A stretch of 6,513 bases of DNA, from positions 1-6,513 of the forward strand of contig JAJYTK010000059.1 in assembly GCA_021793095.1 (NCBI GenBank), in the 5' to 3' direction. Both the position numbers and the translations under genes were made by a program. Positions 1 to 5,651 of this stretch are shown in pieces (the first letter of the stretch is position 1; each line of letters opens with the position of its first letter). The DNA is from Pseudomonadota bacterium (GTDB taxonomy: Bacteria > Pseudomonadota > Gammaproteobacteria > Burkholderiales > Burkholderiaceae_B). Under the pieces are notes generated by a model, which made no database searches, had not been told where the DNA came from, and worked only from the letters and a program-made list of their open reading frames with translations.

Positions 1-29
1 GCCTGGACAGTGTTCCAGGCCATTTTTTT
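1..29 (+). terminator. Rho-independent terminator of an upstream plus-strand gene
   Basis: GCCTGGA (1-7) pairs perfectly with TCCAGGC (14-20) around a six-base loop, and a run of seven T (23-29) follows. This is a classic intrinsic terminator for transcription coming from the left, so a plus-strand gene probably ends just before the window, convergent with the histidine kinase gene. The stem may extend past the left edge. The T-run serves only plus-strand transcripts; whether the hairpin also stops the minus-strand operon depends on bases before position 1. Confidence 0.85.
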
Positions 30-113
30 ATACGTGAACAAGCACCCAAATGTTCAATGGTGATCCAGCTAGATTTAAGCTAGGGGTGCGTGCATCGTGC
101 AGATCAATAAAAA
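30..113. other. Short convergent intergenic region with an inverted repeat
   Basis: This is the gap between the left-edge terminator and the stop codon of the kinase gene. It contains a perfect 6-bp inverted repeat, TGAACA (35-40) and TGTTCA (51-56), with a 10-base spacer. The spacer holds GCACCC (42-47), which could also pair with GGGTGC (84-89). No stem followed by T residues on the minus strand is visible here, so the terminator of the kinase operon is not identified. No gene is seen. Confidence 0.5.
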
Positions 114-2186
114 CTAATAAATCAACGGTAAATACAGGGTAAAAATAGTGCCCTGATTGAGGGTGCTTTCAACCTCAATACGGCCCCGGTGACGGTCTAC
201 CACCGTGTGCACAAAAGCCAATCCTAAACCGGTGCCCTTGGGGTTTTCTACGTAATCTGTGTGAAAGCGTTTAAAAGCACTGAAAATATGCAGTAATTGC
301 TCTTGTGGTATCCCCCAGCCTTGGTCTTGTATGCGTATGACGGCCTGATCTTTTTGGGTACTGATAGAAATAAAAACGGAGGTGTACGCAGGGCTATATT
401 TCACCGCGTTGTCTAATAAATTCATCAAGGCCCGATGTAAGAATGATTGATGCCCTTGGATCCAAATTGTTTTATCAGGTTCTTGATAGTGTATGGTGAT
501 ATTTTTTTGGGTGGCGATGGGCCAAATATCATCAATGGCTTGGTTGAGCAGATCGTTGAGTACCAAAGGATGTAGTTCGAAGGCTGAGCTTTCCACACGA
601 GCAAAATCAATAAAATCATCGACCAAGTTGAGTGTGTTCGAGGCATAATGCTCTAAGCGTTGGTAGAAAAGCTCTTGTTCGCTAGCATCGTTTTGCTTTT
701 TCTGTTGGCGCTCGACTTCAACCAAGGCCAGTATAGAGTTTTGCGGGGCGCGCATATCATGAGAGATAAAATTGAGGGTCTCTACGCGGCGTTGTTCTGC
801 TTCGCGCAATAACTCAATGGATTTATATAAATGATTGAGTCGCGCAGGCAGGGTGAGCTGTACCTCGGAAATATCCAAGGCTTGGCTCAAACCCGGGTTA
901 TGTTGGCGTAGTTCCGAGAGCTGCTTGTCCACATAGCGCAATACGGTTTCCTGACTGCGCCAATACCAAAGCGGATAAGAAATAATCGATCCAACCAAGG
1001 CACTGCCGATGGGTATCCATAAATGGAAGTGATGCAGCAGTAGCCAGTTACCGATAAATAAGGCCGCAATCACTAATGAGGTCCCAAACAAGGCATGGCG
1101 TGGCGACAGCTGGCGTAAGCTCACACAAATAAAAATGACGGGAAGGACATTGGCCAGTGCCTTGAGCCAATTAGGGGCCTTGTGAATCCATTGGTGGTGC
1201 AATAAATTATTAGTCGCATTGGCCAGAATTTCTACCCCAGACATGCTGGTGTTATCCGTACTGGAAAAAGGAGTAGGATAATAATCACCGAGGCCGCTAC
1301 TCCAGGCGCCGATGAGTACATATTTATTTTTAAAGGTGTCTGGCGGATATTCTCCCTGGAGTACTTTTGCAAAAGAATACGTGGGAAAACTCCCAAATGG
1401 GCCAATAAATGGGTTTAGATGCGGTGCTTTATAGTGCGCGCCATAATTGTCTAGGCGGCTGGCATCGTCTGTCACCGAAAGCAATGCAGCAGAGAAATGA
1501 CTGATGGTATTAGAGCCGAAGTGCTCATCCGTAGTGGCTGACTTTGGTTTGCTGCTAATTGAGGGGCTATTGTTGATTTGTAGGCGTTTGTTTTCTTGGC
1601 CAGATCTAACCTCAGGGCGGAGATCATGGAACAATTTGATATGCCGTACCACCCCATCCGCATCAGGCTGAATATTGATAAAGCCTAACCCAGCGGCGGC
1701 CTCTACTAGTGGGAAAATGGGTTGTTCTAGTTGGTCGCTGCGATCAATATATACAGGGAGGATTACTTTGCCGTGTGTTTGGATCGCCTCAGCCAGTAAT
1801 TTATCGTCATCTGGATAGGCCGGGTTGGTATTGGTAAATAATAAATCAATGCCTACTGCTTTGGCTTCATCTAGTTGCTCGAGCAAGTCTGCGTAAATTT
1901 TACGGCGCCAAGGCCAATGCCCTAAATTTTTGAGGCTGTGATCATCGATGATGATTAACGCAATTGGGGATTTGTCTGTATTTGTTGGGGCGGACTTTAG
2001 ACTTAATTGAAAGTCATAGATGATATTATCCAGTCGGTCTAAGGGGAGGCGCGGGGTACTGTAGCTGAGAATAACGACAAAAAGCGCCAACCAAAACGCC
2101 ACCCACCAACTATCGCGTCGTATTTGCGCGGCAAAAGCACTTGTGGGATTAGAAAAAAGGTTTTTTTTAGTCCATAGGCGACGCAT
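114..2186 (-). CDS. CHASE2-domain membrane sensor histidine kinase
   Basis: The product should sense an extracytoplasmic signal and autophosphorylate on histidine, passing phosphate to the adjacent OmpR-type regulator. From the ATG at 2186 it is 690 residues. In order: a membrane segment (about 27-43); an extracytoplasmic CHASE2 domain (about 50-335) with the family-like start DNIIYDFQLSLK, GHWPWRR and VGIDLLF; three close membrane helices (about 340-410); a short linker; a dimerisation/phosphoacceptor region with SHDMRAPQNS (His476); and an ATPase domain with N-box NLLDNAVKYS, G1 DQGWGI and G2 GTGLGLAF near the C-terminus. Residues about 190-230 look like a low-complexity insertion within CHASE2. 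It is the last gene of the operon, 12 bases after the fecR-like stop. A TTG at 2192 would add two residues. No clear Shine-Dalgarno is seen, so translational coupling is plausible. The ligand is unknown. Confidence 0.92.
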   Translation of the reverse strand: MRRLWTKKNLFSNPTSAFAAQIRRDSWWVAFWLALFVVILSYSTPRLPLDRLDNIIYDFQLSLKSAPTNTDKSPIALIIIDDHSLKNLGHWPWRRKIYADLLEQLDEAKAVGIDLLFTNTNPAYPDDDKLLAEAIQTHGKVILPVYIDRSDQLEQPIFPLVEAAAGLGFINIQPDADGVVRHIKLFHDLRPEVRSGQENKRLQINNSPSISSKPKSATTDEHFGSNTISHFSAALLSVTDDASRLDNYGAHYKAPHLNPFIGPFGSFPTYSFAKVLQGEYPPDTFKNKYVLIGAWSSGLGDYYPTPFSSTDNTSMSGVEILANATNNLLHHQWIHKAPNWLKALANVLPVIFICVSLRQLSPRHALFGTSLVIAALFIGNWLLLHHFHLWIPIGSALVGSIISYPLWYWRSQETVLRYVDKQLSELRQHNPGLSQALDISEVQLTLPARLNHLYKSIELLREAEQRRVETLNFISHDMRAPQNSILALVEVERQQKKQNDASEQELFYQRLEHYASNTLNLVDDFIDFARVESSAFELHPLVLNDLLNQAIDDIWPIATQKNITIHYQEPDKTIWIQGHQSFLHRALMNLLDNAVKYSPAYTSVFISISTQKDQAVIRIQDQGWGIPQEQLLHIFSAFKRFHTDYVENPKGTGLGLAFVHTVVDRHRGRIEVESTLNQGTIFTLYLPLIY

Positions 2187-2198
2187 AGGCAATAAAAA

Positions 2199-3329
2199 TT
2201 AGTACATGCCAGTCAACACGGCCTGCCCAAAGCGGGTACGTACTGGTTGCCCTGAGCCATCCAGTAATACCTGACGCCCTGGGTAATCAATGATCGTATC
2301 CATGCCCATTAACCCCTGTTCGTCGACGGCGCGTATCAAGGCGTAATGGGTCTGCGCATGATAAGCAGGGAGATCAAAATAAGGCTGGGTACTGTGCTGT
2401 TGTCCAATGATTTGTTGGCCCTGGGCATCCGCAGCGATGAGTGCCACATAGTGGGTCGCACCCTCTACTGGCTGTAAAGTCACCTGCAGTCCTCCATGGT
2501 CTTTTTTTGCTTGTATGACCTCAGGGGCATCGAGCAAATCGCTCACACGGAGTTCGCCCGCCTCGTCTAGGGTTGCTCCTTGGCGGGCTTTGAGGATGCG
2601 CGGGGCCAGCTGTAACCCTTGGATATGCGCGCGCCCTTCGACGAGCTCAGTTTGGGTTGTTTGTGCGCCCGTGCGGACTCTCATTTTGGTGCCGCGTACG
2701 CCAGTCACACTGATGGGCGTGTGGATTTCATAACGTCCGACACCGCGCTGCTCGGGGTCTGCATTGGTTTCTAGGCTGCCTTCTTCGAGGACGAAAATGA
2801 CATCAGCGATGGGCACCCCTTGGAATTGGTTGATTTGCTGAAAATGTATTTGCGAGTTTTCAGGTAAAGAAAGCGTGCTTTGGTCTTGCAAGCCAATGGT
2901 AGCAAAGCTGTTTTGTCCTGTTTTTAAACGGTCGCCTGGTTGAATGGTGCTGTGTAGGGCGGCGGGGCGATCATTGAGCAACACCTCGCCCTGAAGGTGA
3001 ATAAGCTCGGCTGTGGTGGGTTGGACAGGAATCAAGCTAAAGGGAATCACCAGCGTTTTGCCGATGGGCAGGCGCTTGGGATCGGCCACATCATTGAGTG
3101 ATTGCAGGATCTGCCAATTATCCTCATCGAGGGTGTAACGCTGGGCTAAATCAATGAGCGTGTCATTGGCCTGAACCCTATAGGTAAACATGTCTTGTTC
3201 TGCACCCGAGGGTTGGGCAAAGCTTTGTTGAGCCATGAAAAACAGGCTGCAAAACAAAAAAATACCCTGTAGCAGGATCAGGTAAGCAGGATGGGACACC
3301 AAAGAGTGAGGACGTTTGTGCTGTGTCAT
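2199..3329 (-). CDS. Exported LysM-FecR domain protein
   Basis: This is a probable periplasmic, wall-associated partner of the neighbouring kinase. From the ATG at 3329 it is 376 residues. A signal peptide has a basic start (QHKRPH), a hydrophobic core (LILLQGIFLFCSLFFMA) and a likely cut after SFA near residue 38. A LysM domain follows (about 48-97: YRVQANDTLIDLAQRY, then LPIGKTLVIP), a peptidoglycan-binding fold. The FecR domain (about 105-240) contains GDRLKTGQNSFATIGLQD and the signature TPISVTGVRGTKMRVRTG. The C-terminus (about 270-355) is beta-rich and looks fibronectin-III-like. Unlike classical FecR sigma regulators, it has no cytoplasmic anti-sigma domain ahead of a membrane helix. 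A TTG at 3362 would add 11 residues but spoils a compact signal peptide. It lies between the regulator and kinase genes and is probably co-transcribed with both. Domain calls are confident; the signalling role is inferred. Confidence 0.88.
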   Translation of the reverse strand: MTQHKRPHSLVSHPAYLILLQGIFLFCSLFFMAQQSFAQPSGAEQDMFTYRVQANDTLIDLAQRYTLDEDNWQILQSLNDVADPKRLPIGKTLVIPFSLIPVQPTTAELIHLQGEVLLNDRPAALHSTIQPGDRLKTGQNSFATIGLQDQSTLSLPENSQIHFQQINQFQGVPIADVIFVLEEGSLETNADPEQRGVGRYEIHTPISVTGVRGTKMRVRTGAQTTQTELVEGRAHIQGLQLAPRILKARQGATLDEAGELRVSDLLDAPEVIQAKKDHGGLQVTLQPVEGATHYVALIAADAQGQQIIGQQHSTQPYFDLPAYHAQTHYALIRAVDEQGLMGMDTIIDYPGRQVLLDGSGQPVRTRFGQAVLTGMY

Positions 3330-3409
3330 TGTTTTGAAATTTTTATGAGAAAAAAGCTGCAAACGCGTGAGGACCCAAGCTATTGTTGACTACTTGTTTG
3401 GATGTCCGA
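3330..3409 (-). promoter_or_regulatory. Spacer between regulator and fecR-like genes, with repeated element
   Basis: This 80-base gap has no convincing terminator or Shine-Dalgarno. It contains GTCAACAATAG on the minus strand (3390-3380), identical over 11 bases to a sequence ahead of the regulator gene (4205-4195). A weak CATAAA lies downstream as a possible -10 box. It may be a second regulator-binding site or internal promoter, but the match could be chance. Confidence 0.3.
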
Positions 3410-4132
3410 CTAGTCTGCTAATTCACCCGTTGTTTCGGCGGAGTCCAACAAAGACTCTAACCGATAGCCTAAAGCATAAGAGGCATTTAAACGCACGCCG
3501 TTTTCAGGACGGATTTGTAATTTGCGCCTGATATTAGATAAGTGCGTATCCAAAGTGCGCGAGGTTGGCGGTATTTCACGGTTCCATACCGCGGTACTTA
3601 ATACATCACGAGAAAACAGACGACCAGGGTTTCTAAATAAAAGCAGGGCCAACTCGTATTCTTTGGGAGCGAGCTCTACAGGCTCACCCCGTAAGGAAAT
3701 GGTGGCAGCTACCGTATCAATATGGTAGTGGCCAAAATCAAAAGCATCACTGCTCTGGCTGATGGGGTTAGCACGACGAAGTAATGCCTGAATACGGGCC
3801 AGTAGCTCATTGGTTTTAAAAGGCTTGCACATATAGTCATCAGCACCTGCCTGCAAACCGGTCACAATGTCTTCCTCTTGGGTGCGACTGGTCACAAACA
3901 ATACCGGTACGGCATAGCCCAGGTTAGAGCGCAACCAATGCAACACATCCAGACCGCTGACATCGGGAAGCTCCCAGTCAATAACGATCAGGTTAAAGTC
4001 GTGGTTTTTGGCCAGCTGTTGCATTAAGTCCTTGCCAGCATGAAACACGGTGCATTGGTAATTGGCTGATTGTAAAGCCATGCTAATGTGTTCCGCTTGG
4101 CTCGGATCATCTTCTAATATTGCTATATGCAT
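3410..4132 (-). CDS. OmpR/PhoB-family response regulator
   Basis: This is a cytoplasmic transcription factor switched by phosphorylation from the kinase of the same operon. From the ATG at 4132 it is 240 residues, the usual length. The receiver domain (about 1-120) has the acidic pair Asp8-Asp9, phosphoacceptor Asp52 in VIDWELPDVSG, Thr81 in VLFVTSRT, Tyr100 and Lys103 in YMCKPF. The winged-helix DNA-binding domain (about 131-226) shows ELAPKEYELALLLFRNPGRL, a recognition-helix region SRTLDTHLSNIRRKL and the wing YALGYRLE. The ATG at 4132 gives the family-typical start MHIAILEDD; a GTG at 4159 would add nine unrelated residues. It is first in the operon, about 80 bases ahead of the fecR-like ATG, with a -10 box TATAAT at 4173-4168. 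Its target genes cannot be told from sequence, but dyads near its promoter suggest self-control. Confidence 0.94.
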   Translation of the reverse strand: MHIAILEDDPSQAEHISMALQSANYQCTVFHAGKDLMQQLAKNHDFNLIVIDWELPDVSGLDVLHWLRSNLGYAVPVLFVTSRTQEEDIVTGLQAGADDYMCKPFKTNELLARIQALLRRANPISQSSDAFDFGHYHIDTVAATISLRGEPVELAPKEYELALLLFRNPGRLFSRDVLSTAVWNREIPPTSRTLDTHLSNIRRKLQIRPENGVRLNASYALGYRLESLLDSAETTGELAD

Positions 4133-4163
4133 TTTATACTTATCATAAATATGAGTCACTGGT

Positions 4164-4205
4164 GTTCATTATACTGTTATGAACGCGCTTTTTTCTATTG
4201 TTGAC
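4164..4205 (-). promoter_or_regulatory. Promoter of the two-component operon with overlapping dyad
   Basis: On the minus strand a perfect -10 box TATAAT lies at 4173-4168, 36 bases before the ATG at 4132. At -35 spacing there is only AGAAAA or TAGAAA, which is poor, so the promoter may need an activator. GTCAACAATAG (4205-4195) lies about where an activator overlapping -35 would bind. The -10 box sits in the middle of a perfect inverted repeat, GTTCAT (4164-4169), nine bases, ATGAAC (4179-4184), a plausible operator. The box and repeats are seen directly; their function is inferred. Confidence 0.55.
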
Positions 4206-4228
4206 ACTTTGGCCAAAGGGAGTATTGC
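4201..4228 (+). promoter_or_regulatory. TTGACA with adjoining 12-bp palindrome
   Basis: A perfect -35 consensus TTGACA (4201-4206) is followed directly by the perfect palindrome CTTTGGCCAAAG (4207-4218). The best -10 at 16-base spacing is TATTGC (4223-4228), which is poor. It could be a repressible plus-strand promoter reading towards rpsL, or a regulator site for the divergent operon. Confidence 0.3.
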
Positions 4229-4269
4229 GCTTTTCGTCATATAAAGGCTGCACTGCACCCAAGAGCTCA

Positions 4270-4298
4270 TTGCTATGATAGATGGTTCATGGTATATT
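4270..4298 (+). promoter_or_regulatory. Candidate rpsL (str operon) promoter
   Basis: TTGCTA (4270-4275) and TATATT (4293-4298) are separated by 17 bases and match 4/6 and 5/6 of the sigma-70 consensus. Transcription would begin near 4305, giving a leader of about 330 bases before rpsL. A nearer alternative is TTGTTG (4427-4432) with TATACA (4449-4454), spacing 16. GTTCAT (4285-4290), the same half-site as in the divergent promoter dyad, lies just upstream of the -10. The actual start site is not determinable by eye. Confidence 0.4.
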
Positions 4299-4451
4299 GA
4301 CTCGCTTACTAAAAGCTATTTTCGCTTTTTGTATTTAAAGCACGCTAGGCGGCGACAATCCCAAGTACTTGTGCGCATAAATTGTTTGCATATTGATGAT
4401 TGATTACCCGGCGACAGCTTTACCGGTTGTTGTGCTGCGTCGTCGCTGTAT

Positions 4452-4540
4452 ACACCTCTATGGTGTGCTGCCTTAGTGTCTTTCGACCGCTCTTTTTTAC
4501 GTATGCTACAGGCATAAAAGGGCGGTTATATAAATCGCCC
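4452..4540 (+). promoter_or_regulatory. Structured rpsL leader with mutually exclusive hairpins
   Basis: A small hairpin pairs ACACC (4452-4456) with GGTGT (4462-4466). Next, ACCGCTCTTTT (4486-4496) can pair over 11 positions, one of them G-U, with AAAAGGGCGGT (4516-4526). The same GGGCGGTT (4520-4527) can instead pair over eight positions, one G-U, with AATCGCCC (4533-4540) around a five-base loop. The two large stems cannot coexist, which resembles an attenuation or ligand switch. No T-run follows the second stem on the plus strand, so it is not a standard terminator. The rest of 4133-4633 holds no gene that I can support. Confidence 0.4.
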
Positions 4541-4633
4541 AGTCCACGCCGCCATGTACGCGCTATTGTCATGTGGGTGTCGCATGGGCATTATGGTTCC
4601 AAAATTAGCAACGTAAAAGGATACGTCGAGGTT

Positions 4634-5005
4634 ATGCCAACTATAAGTCAGTTAGTGCGCAAGCCACGTTCTCTCGCGCGCCACGGCAGCAGAAGTCCGG
4701 CCCTAGAGAACAGTCCACAGCGCCGCGGGGTATGTACCCGTGTCTATACCACCACCCCTAAAAAGCCAAACTCCGCCTTGCGTAAGGTCGCTCGAGTGCG
4801 TCTTACCAATGGCTACGAGGTGATTTCCTATATTGGCGGTGAGGGGCACAACTTGCAAGAGCACTCCGTGGTTCTGATCCGCGGGGGTCGTGTCAAGGAT
4901 TTGCCCGGTGTGCGTTATCACATCGTGCGCGGTGCGCTTGACCTCCAGGGGGTCAAAGACCGCAAGCAGGCCCGTTCCAAGTACGGCGCCAAGCGTCCAA
5001 AATAA
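4634..5005 (+). CDS. rpsL: 30S ribosomal protein S12
   Basis: S12 is a small-subunit protein at the decoding centre that takes part in tRNA selection and is the classical site of streptomycin-resistance mutations. The protein is 123 residues, normal for the family, with the near-invariant core [18 protein letters not shown] and [29 protein letters not shown]. The lysines at 43, 44 and 88 (counting Met) that are often changed in resistant mutants are all unaltered. The start is the ATG at 4634, which gives the conserved [18 protein letters not shown] (4616-4621) lies 12 bases upstream. The frame stays open back to about 4400, but that extension resembles no S12. Residues 13-20 are variable in the family. 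Ser27 stands where cysteine is usual in the homologues I recall. It is first in the str operon, followed by rpsG. Confidence 0.98.
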   Translation: MPTISQLVRKPRSLARHGSRSPALENSPQRRGVCTRVYTTTPKKPNSALRKVARVRLTNGYEVISYIGGEGHNLQEHSVVLIRGGRVKDLPGVRYHIVRGALDLQGVKDRKQARSKYGAKRPK

Positions 5006-5162
5006 TCCAATCATTTTTTTGTTTTCGTTTCTAGTCATCAGTTTTGTCTGATTTGCCCTCCGTGCAGCCGGTGCATTGGCACCCGCATGTAAGGGGTCAC
5101 TCATGATGGGTGATCATGGCCGTGAAACGCGGTTCAACTGAATTGTCACAAGGGAATTTATC
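5006..5162 (+). promoter_or_regulatory. rpsL-rpsG intercistronic leader, possible S7 control region
   Basis: In E. coli, S7 represses its own operon by binding the rpsL-rpsG intercistronic RNA. Here the 157-base gap has comparable folding potential. CGTGC (5061-5065) pairs with GCATG (5085-5089, one G-U), and inside it GGTGC (5070-5074) pairs with GCACC (5079-5083) around ATTG. Further on, GGTCAC (5095-5100) with GTGATC (5110-5115) competes with CATGAT (5102-5107) and ATCATG (5113-5118). A T-rich tract (5014-5030) follows rpsL without a preceding stem. S7 binding here is inferred by analogy only. Confidence 0.4.
5103..5141 (+). CDS. Possible 12-codon leader peptide upstream of rpsG
   Basis: The ATG at 5103 opens MMGDHGRETRFN and stops at TGA (5139-5141), 21 bases before the rpsG start. 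AAGGGG (5091-5096) lies six bases ahead, a good Shine-Dalgarno sequence at good spacing. Its start lies inside the competing hairpins at 5095-5118, so ribosome entry could affect their folding. No known peptide is recognised, and a chance ORF of this length is common. Confidence 0.2.
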   Translation: MMGDHGRETRFN

Positions 5163-5633
5163 ATGCCTCGCCGTCGCGAAGTACCCAAAAGAGAAATCCT
5201 GCCAGATCCAATTTATGGCAGTGTAGATGTCGCTAAATTTATGAACGTTGTGATGCTCTCTGGCAAAAAAGCTGTTGCCGAGCGCATCGTTTATGGCGCG
5301 TTGAGCCACATCGAGGAAACAACCGGCAAGGAACCCCTCGAGGTTTTCAACACCGCCATTAATAATATTAAACCAGTTGTCGAGGTCAAAAGCCGTCGTG
5401 TTGGGGGTGCCAACTATCAGGTGCCCGTAGAGGTCCGTCCCGTACGACGCACTGCCTTGGCAATGCGTTGGTTGCGTGAGGCTGCCAAGAGCCGCAGCGA
5501 GAAGTCCATGGTCTTGCGCCTGGGCAACGAGCTCCTAGATGCGGCCGAAGGTCGTGGTGGTGCGATACGCAAACGTGAAGACACTCATAGAATGGCCGAA
5601 GCCAACAAGGCATTCAGTCATTTCCGCTGGTAA
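5163..5633 (+). CDS. rpsG: 30S ribosomal protein S7
   Basis: S7 is a primary 16S rRNA-binding protein that organises the head of the 30S subunit near the E site and exit channel. It is 156 residues, the standard bacterial length, starting [20 protein letters not shown]. It contains the conserved stretches [14 protein letters not shown] ([14 protein letters not shown]), [19 protein letters not shown] and [25 protein letters not shown] at the C-terminus. The ATG at 5163 has AAGGGA (5150-5155) seven bases upstream. It lies between rpsL and fusA in the usual str order, with only 18 bases to the fusA ATG. In E. coli it is the autoregulator of this operon; conservation of that role here is not shown by the sequence. 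Confidence 0.98.
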   Translation: MPRRREVPKREILPDPIYGSVDVAKFMNVVMLSGKKAVAERIVYGALSHIEETTGKEPLEVFNTAINNIKPVVEVKSRRVGGANYQVPVEVRPVRRTALAMRWLREAAKSRSEKSMVLRLGNELLDAAEGRGGAIRKREDTHRMAEANKAFSHFRW

Positions 5634-5651
5634 TCAAAGGATATATTTATC

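Noticed and set aside
67..83. AGCTAG repeated twice (67-72 and 78-83)
   Set aside because: Six bases repeated once is expected by chance and has no supporting context.
4133..4159. GTG start for the response regulator adding nine residues
   Set aside because: The added residues do not resemble the family, whereas MHIAILEDD at the ATG does.
4164..4194. Inverted repeat followed by GCGC and six T as a plus-strand terminator
   Set aside because: The stem is short and AT-rich, no plus-strand gene lies upstream, and the repeat centres on a -10 box, so an operator is more likely.
4400..4633. In-frame open stretch upstream of rpsL that would add 78 residues to S12
   Set aside because: The added sequence matches no S12, starts at TTG without a good Shine-Dalgarno, and the ATG at 4634 gives the conserved N-terminus and normal length. 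An open run of this size can arise by chance.
5014..5020. Run of seven T after rpsL as a terminator
   Set aside because: No stable stem precedes it, and rpsG and fusA follow in the normal operon order.
4703..5104. Minus-strand 133-codon ORF
   Set aside because: It lies almost wholly opposite rpsL, whose frame is strongly conserved, and shows no domain.
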